From positions 1 through 6,956 of the forward strand of contig JAHJRK010000196.1 of NCBI GenBank assembly GCA_018830925.1: a stretch of DNA of 6,956 nucleotides, given 5' to 3'. The DNA comes from Pseudomonadota bacterium. Lineage in GTDB: Bacteria > Desulfobacterota > Desulfobacteria > Desulfobacterales > RPRI01. A model generated the notes under the pieces. It did not search any database. It was given only the letters and a program-made list of their open reading frames with translations, and had not been told where the DNA came from. Position numbers and translations under genes: made by a program. This document shows, in pieces, positions 6,558 to 6,956 of this stretch. How positions within the stretch are numbered: position 1 is the first letter of the stretch; every line of letters begins with the position of its first letter.

Positions 6558-6562
6558 TCTTT

Positions 6563-6956
6563 TTACGTCCTGTCAAAAATCTTTTTCTCACAGATGACTG
6601 TTTCGGCCAATTCACATTCCGATATATCGAGAAATTGGTGCTGATCACGGGTGATCTTGTCCGCTCTGATGATGTTTATTCTTTTTTTGAATATAGGGCC
6701 CGATACCACGAAGGTATGATATTCTCCGTTCTCACCGGAGATATCAACACCCCTGACCTTCGAGATTTCTCCGACAAAATCATTATCAATCCAGCGTCCC
6801 AGCCATTCCGGGCCCAGCAAATCCTTCCTGGTAGCCACAATAATGGCTTCAAACCCGGCTTCTATAAATTCCTGTATCAGGGTCTCCCTTTTCTTTTCAC
6901 CCCACAGAGGCAAGACAGCGCTTAATCCTGATTCCTTACTGACCCTTTCTACCCAC
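6563..6956 (-). CDS. DUF71/COG2102 (Dph6-like) ATP-pyrophosphatase family protein, C-terminal part (5' end beyond right edge)
   Basis: The last 130 codons of a gene running off the right edge. Diagnostic of the DUF71/diphthine-ammonia-ligase family are PLWGEKKRE near the visible start, EAGFEAIIVAT, WLGRWID, and the hallmark GENGEYHTFVVSGPIF. The N-terminal ATP-binding (PP-loop) half lies outside the window. A TTG at 6913-6911 could be misread as a start, but the frame continues upstream with family-like residues, so it is internal. In eukaryotes and archaea Dph6 amidates diphthine on EF-2, which bacteria lack. Published comparative genomics of DUF71 proposed a separate B12-salvage subgroup, and the position before cbiB fits that. 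By analogy with Dph6, amide formation or breakage on a corrinoid side chain would be a reasonable guess, but the actual substrate is unknown. The stop is about 30 bases before the small ORF. Confidence 0.85.
   Translation of the reverse strand, partial: WVERVSKESGLSAVLPLWGEKKRETLIQEFIEAGFEAIIVATRKDLLGPEWLGRWIDNDFVGEISKVRGVDISGENGEYHTFVVSGPIFKKRINIIRADKITRDQHQFLDISECELAETVICEKKIFDRT

Noticed and set aside
6374..6562. Cobalamin riboswitch upstream of cbiB
   Set aside because: The stretch is too short for the full element, I could not find a B12-box-like sequence, and most of it is an open frame ending in the cbiB ATGA overlap.
6431..6925. Plus-strand ORF of 164 codons at the right end
   Set aside because: It is antisense to the DUF71 gene with its GENGEYHTF motif and to the small ORF. 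Its product shows no domain, so it is a shadow frame.

Overview
The window is one unbroken minus-strand gene train from a bacterium. It encodes the late (nucleotide-loop) half of adenosylcobalamin (vitamin B12) synthesis, followed by a TonB-ExbB-ExbD energy-coupling set. TonB/ExbB/ExbD implies a Gram-negative (diderm) cell. Base composition is moderate, and a DUF71 protein sits among the B12 genes. A Desulfobacterota-type (deltaproteobacterial) anaerobe would fit, but that placement is a guess and nothing here fixes the taxon.

In order of transcription (right to left) the genes are: the 3' part of a DUF71/COG2102 ATP-pyrophosphatase-like gene (cut by the right edge); an unrecognised 54-residue small ORF; cbiB; a cobD-type threonine-phosphate decarboxylase; cobU; cobT; cobS; a cobC-type phosphatase; exbB; exbD; and the first 79 codons of tonB (cut by the left edge). 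Nothing in the window is convincingly coded on the plus strand. No gap between genes exceeds about 55 bases, apart from the 190-base stretch that holds the small ORF.

The enzymes form a coherent pathway. CobD makes aminopropanol phosphate from threonine phosphate. CbiB joins it to adenosylcobyric acid. CobU phosphorylates and then guanylylates the product to GDP-cobinamide. CobT activates the lower-ligand base to an alpha-riboside phosphate. CobS joins the two halves, and CobC removes the phosphate. No corrin-ring genes lie inside the window, so it cannot say whether the cell makes the ring or salvages corrinoids. The TonB system at the end of the same apparent operon hints at dedicated corrinoid import.

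Five junctions are 4-base ATGA or GTGA stop/start overlaps. No promoter, riboswitch or terminator could be recognised, so the region probably belongs to a longer transcript starting beyond the right edge. The main points for a second look are the small ORF coupled to cbiB, the bacterial DUF71 gene in B12 context, and the TonB/ExbB/ExbD tail.
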